Assembly (NCBI GenBank): GCA_950295325.1
Contig: OX485803.1
Location: forward strand, 42,979,554 to 43,043,553
Reading direction: 5' to 3'
From: Polytrichum commune
Lineage: Eukaryota; Streptophyta; Polytrichopsida; Polytrichales; Polytrichaceae
DNA length: 64,000 bases
Made by a program: the position numbers and the translations under genes
In this document: positions 60,624 to 64,000 of the stretch, piece after piece
How the letters are laid out: each line of letters opens with the position of its first letter
Position numbering within the stretch: the first letter of the stretch is position 1
Notes under the pieces: generated by a model
What the model saw: the letters and a program-made list of their open reading frames with translations, nothing else
Databases searched by the model: none
Told to the model about the DNA's origin: nothing

Positions 60624-61094
60624 TAGTTAGTGATGGGATTCCTTGAGTTTTTCTCTGCGGATTGTGGCTAAGTTATTGTGTTCATGAGGAGAGATGTTGC
60701 CACCTTGGCGTGCGGGAGGTGGCCTCTTCATTGGAAACCTTAATGACTTGCATGGGTCACTATGAAATTAAACCCCTGACATATGAGAAGTTTATAGAGA
60801 AAAACAAATGTATATATACCAGTGGCATGCTAGAAAATAAACTCATGTACTTATACTAAGCTCTTTAATTTAATGTGATAAGTGCCTCCGCTACATATAC
60901 AAAATATAATTCATGAATTTAAATATGCCTTCTTTCTATGTAAATCCATGTTCGCTTTTTATTGAGATAATCATTGAAGCTTTTTTCATCCATACCATGT
61001 AACTCATTAATTGCATGCAAACAAACAAAGACATGAACACAATAGCTTAGCCACAATCCGTAGAGAAAAATTCAAGGGATCCCATCACTAACTA
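60624..61094. repeat. MITE-like element, ~471 bp, with ~60-bp inverted ends
   Basis: The left end tagttagtgatgggattcct and the inverted right end tagttagtgatgggatccct agree over about 60 bp, including 'ggattgtggctaag' and 'attgtgttcatg'. The element abuts the 60,270-60,620 repeat. Confidence 0.85.
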
Positions 61095-62442
61095 CTGTAA
61101 CTAAACTAACTAAGTAACTAAATAGATAATATTGATTATGAAGTACACATTCCCATCATTCATGGTTTTGGAATTACTCTTGTACCCATTGTAATGTTCC
61201 TTGATCAAAATCGGCGGCATGTGCAAATTGTATTTGGGAACATGCACGAACATAGATTATACCGGAGGCAATAAAGAGGCCCGAGTGAAATATATCAATG
61301 TCGCATCCAATAGCAAACGATGTATTGTTGACATGTGGTGGTTTTGGCTCAAACATAGAACAAAGGGCCAAGACCAAATGACCACACCACAAATGTTTGT
61401 TTTTATTTTCATCCTCCTATAGTACAAATATTGTTATGTATAGAGAGAGTCCCATGTTAAGATGTTTATTTAATTAGGCCAAAACAAGCACTAACATTGT
61501 GAACCTCTTTGAACATGCACTTATATATGTGGGTGGCACCTTTGGCACTAGACGCACCACAATTTTAAAGTCATAGCCACATATATATGTTTTTCCCCTC
61601 TGTGGACTGGTGTGACAATCGCATACTTTTGTTGCAAATTTAAGAAACCAACACTTGAGGAAGCCCCAATGCCAAGCACATCATTGTGCATGTTAGAAGT
61701 GGTTCTTGGTGTCTCGTGGTAGGAGTGATTTGCACCCTTCTGAATGTATTGTAGTGCATTTGTAAGTATGTGTGATGAATGCTAAGGGGAATGAAAGGCT
61801 TATATATTTCTTGTTTTGCATGCTAGTGCAAATGTTCCCACAACCAAAATTTTGAGTCTAGATGCGATACAAGATCTTATTTTTTCAATGTGTATCATAA
61901 AGCCATATAATACCATACTCATACAACCACCCACCACCTTATTTTTTCGAATTGTCAATGTCGTGTAAGTCACACTACCAATTGGAATTGTCCAGTAATT
62001 GCACATAAATCCAAATATTCTTAAATCCTATTCAATGCTTTTGCATCACTTTAAGGATTTAATCTGAAAATGTTCTAATACAATATTGGTACCTGTTTGC
62101 GTCAATGTTCGCCACGAACGTGTGCATCTGGTCATGAATTGTCAAATGTATTTCTTAGAAGTATAAAGTCTGCCAAACGATTAGAATTGCAAAGCGACTT
62201 CCTCAAACATTTTTGAGCATCTCCAAAGTTCAACCCAAGTAATTCTAAAGACGCTAATCCGGGGTTCGTCTTGTCAGAAACAACGACAAAATGGTATTAT
62301 TAACTGCCACATTATTGCCCATCACTTACGACCGATCATAAGTCAAAGGGTATAGCCTCCGATCTAGCTGAAGAATGCGATCGCTTGCTTTGCAACCTTG
62401 GATTAGCTGGGCTGCCACTTGATGATGGAGATTACAAGTTTA
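61095..62442. other. Intergenic, no gene seen
   Basis: AT-rich DNA between the MITE-like element and the 3' end of the TAR gene. Nothing recognisable apart from the probable TAR 3' UTR near its right edge. Confidence 0.4.
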
Positions 62443-64000
62443 CTATGCTTCTGCCATTGATATTGTTCTGAAATTGCTCGGTTCAATCTTGAGAGTGCCA
62501 AGCCGTGCAATGAGGTGGTCCGTCGTATCCTGGCTACCGATCAAGCTCACTCGAGCATACTGTGATGAGGCACCGAAGCCTTCACCACCTCGGGAATGAA
62601 TTCCATTGCTCTCCAGAATGGCTTGGCAATCTGCATTCGCCATCTCGCATTTCAGCCACACGAACGCTGAGTCACATTAAACACACCACACAATCAGCAA
62701 GAGAACCATAAGCTCTGAGAGTTAATTAAGCAAGACACTCATCTTTGCACTCATGTTCTCAACGGGGCTACGTTGCAACTAAACGTTTCTAGCGTCTACG
62801 AGGGTTAGAGTCTTTTGAACATGGCTTGGATCAGTTGCTCAAACATTTCAAAACCTAAGCATTTGATTTGGAATAATTCTGTATGAGCAATTTAGACACT
62901 CCAAAGTAATCTAAGATTTCTCAGATTTTCTTCGAAACGAAAATAATCGCCTAGGGGAATATCCAGATGGTCAAGAAGTCTGTGCTGTAGAAAAATTGCT
63001 GCTTATTAGTTCTAAACCATGATACATGTACATTCGAAAATGAAACATGATTTGATTCAGACAGAAATGGTATCAATTAAATGATTTCTCTCAAGTTGCT
63101 CTCTTCAAGCACAAGCATGTACTAAATAACAAATCATCATATGAATAGTCAAGCATTAGACTTTCTAGTGAGGAGAAATGTCGCCACCCCGGCGGGACAA
63201 AAGAAATGTCAAAACTCGTATTGGTGATGGAGCTCGTGGCTGCATGAGGAATTCATTCATCAACCATATGAATGCCTATTATGTTGACCTGGACACTAGA
63301 TTTCTGTTGTACCTGGATGGTTGGGGTAGTCGATCCGCAGGAAAGAGCATCTGACGGGTTGAGAAGGCGGAGGGAGAGTGAACATCGGGTTCCCAGCAAG
63401 GGCCAATCGCACCTTGGCCCATCGCTCTCCTAGCATCACCATCCCGAAGTGGAAGAACTTGCGGTTGGCCAGCAGATCGGTCACGTCCCAGGAATGGTAT
63501 GTGGGGCTCGTCCTAGATGACCATGTATAGCCCTTTATTGTTGCTCGGAGTAACCCTGCCGCCCGAACCTGTGCGTCTCGGCACACACCGATCGTCGAAT
63601 TCTCGATGAACTTGGCCATGTTCGCGGCCACGACCGGGTCCTTCACTATGGCCCATCTGCCGGTCACCCCAGAGAGGATGTTTAGCCACGCGAAGTACGG
63701 GATTTGATGGGAATAAAAAGTTTGAATGGACAAAAAACTCACTTGGGGTCTTACATGGCATGCAAAGGATGATGTTCCATGGCGTCTCTATTTTGTTTAA
63801 GCTTATGTTCAAGTTGTAATGAATTAGTTGCTCACCCGAGGCGCAGGCCTGCATGACCTGTTGATTTGGACAGTGAGAAGATCATGATATCGTGATCGAG
63901 GGCCTCAACAATGGGAGTGTATTGGGGCCAATAATAAGCCAAATCATGAACAACATATCCATAGTCGCCCCAGACCGCTTTCTCCCGCATCGATCCACAA
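62443..64000 (-). CDS. TAR: Tryptophan aminotransferase-related / alliinase-like protein, 5' end outside the window
   Basis: A PLP enzyme of the TAA1/TAR and alliinase superfamily. TAA1/TAR members convert tryptophan to indole-3-pyruvate in auxin synthesis; others are C-S lyases. Three minus-strand exons, 64,000-63,836 (partial), 63,656-63,313 and 62,666-62,443, join in phase. Visible parts are [18 protein letters not shown], the PLP lysine in [67 protein letters not shown] and a C-terminal [12 protein letters not shown] followed by [19 protein letters not shown] segment of about 20 residues ([20 protein letters not shown] region) between the RAAGLL and FFHFG motifs seems longer than in TAA1. 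Which substrate it uses cannot be told from this part. The last intron holds one copy of a 350-bp direct repeat. Confidence 0.88.
62755..63105 (+). repeat. Direct repeat, right copy, in the last TAR intron
   Basis: Mate of 60,270-60,620; see that entry. The following 63,150-63,260 also resembles 59,980-60,060 in inverted form ('gtcgccaccccggcgggac' and its mate). Confidence 0.8.

Overview
The window is nuclear DNA of a land plant, most likely a seed plant. The evidence is spliced genes with GT-AG introns, the plant-type genes APEM9 and TAR (auxin-pathway aminotransferase family), telo-box motifs beside housekeeping genes, and a background of PIF/Harbinger, Ty1-copia and many small inverted-repeat (MITE-like) elements in AT-rich DNA. 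I cannot name the species.

Layout. 1-8.99 kb is a repeat mosaic. It holds a broken partial copy of the Dr1 (NC2-beta) gene between two direct repeats (2.0-4.0 kb), and an intact GC-rich ORF of unknown function on the minus strand (4.80-5.56 kb) set between two different tandem-repeat blocks. 8,996-17,793 is an 8.8 kb PIF/Harbinger transposon with TTA target duplications, an intact minus-strand DDE transposase and a stop-damaged plus-strand Myb/SANT-like partner. Inside it lies a 3.04 kb unit with about 392-bp inverted repeats and a decayed coding region of no family I recognise. 18.0-19.6 kb holds further MITE-like elements. 20.8-23.4 kb is the intact Dr1 gene. 25.3-28.1 kb is a decayed, truncated Ty1-copia element on the minus strand. 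29.2-32.5 kb is APEM9 (minus). 32.9-35.5 kb has two more inverted-repeat elements. 35.7-37.8 kb is ribosomal protein eL43 (RPL37A). 40.3-42.3 kb is QCR8, a subunit of respiratory complex III. 43.6-47.6 kb is a trigger-factor-like protein gene (minus) with a 14-nt microexon. 52.2-56.3 kb is the mitochondrial Fe-S co-chaperone HscB. 62.4-64.0 kb is the 3' part of a TAR/alliinase-like aminotransferase (minus), running off the window end.

The genes are ordinary single-transcription-unit plant genes with no operon logic. They serve transcription (Dr1), translation (eL43), peroxisome import (APEM9), respiration (QCR8), Fe-S assembly (HscB), probable plastid protein folding (trigger-factor-like) and auxin-type metabolism (TAR). 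Transposon families recur in their introns. The least explained items are the nested long-inverted-repeat element at 11.8-14.9 kb and the isolated GC-rich ORF at 4.8-5.6 kb. All exon boundaries were read by eye from frame continuity, GT/AG sites and remembered family sequence; no alignment was run.
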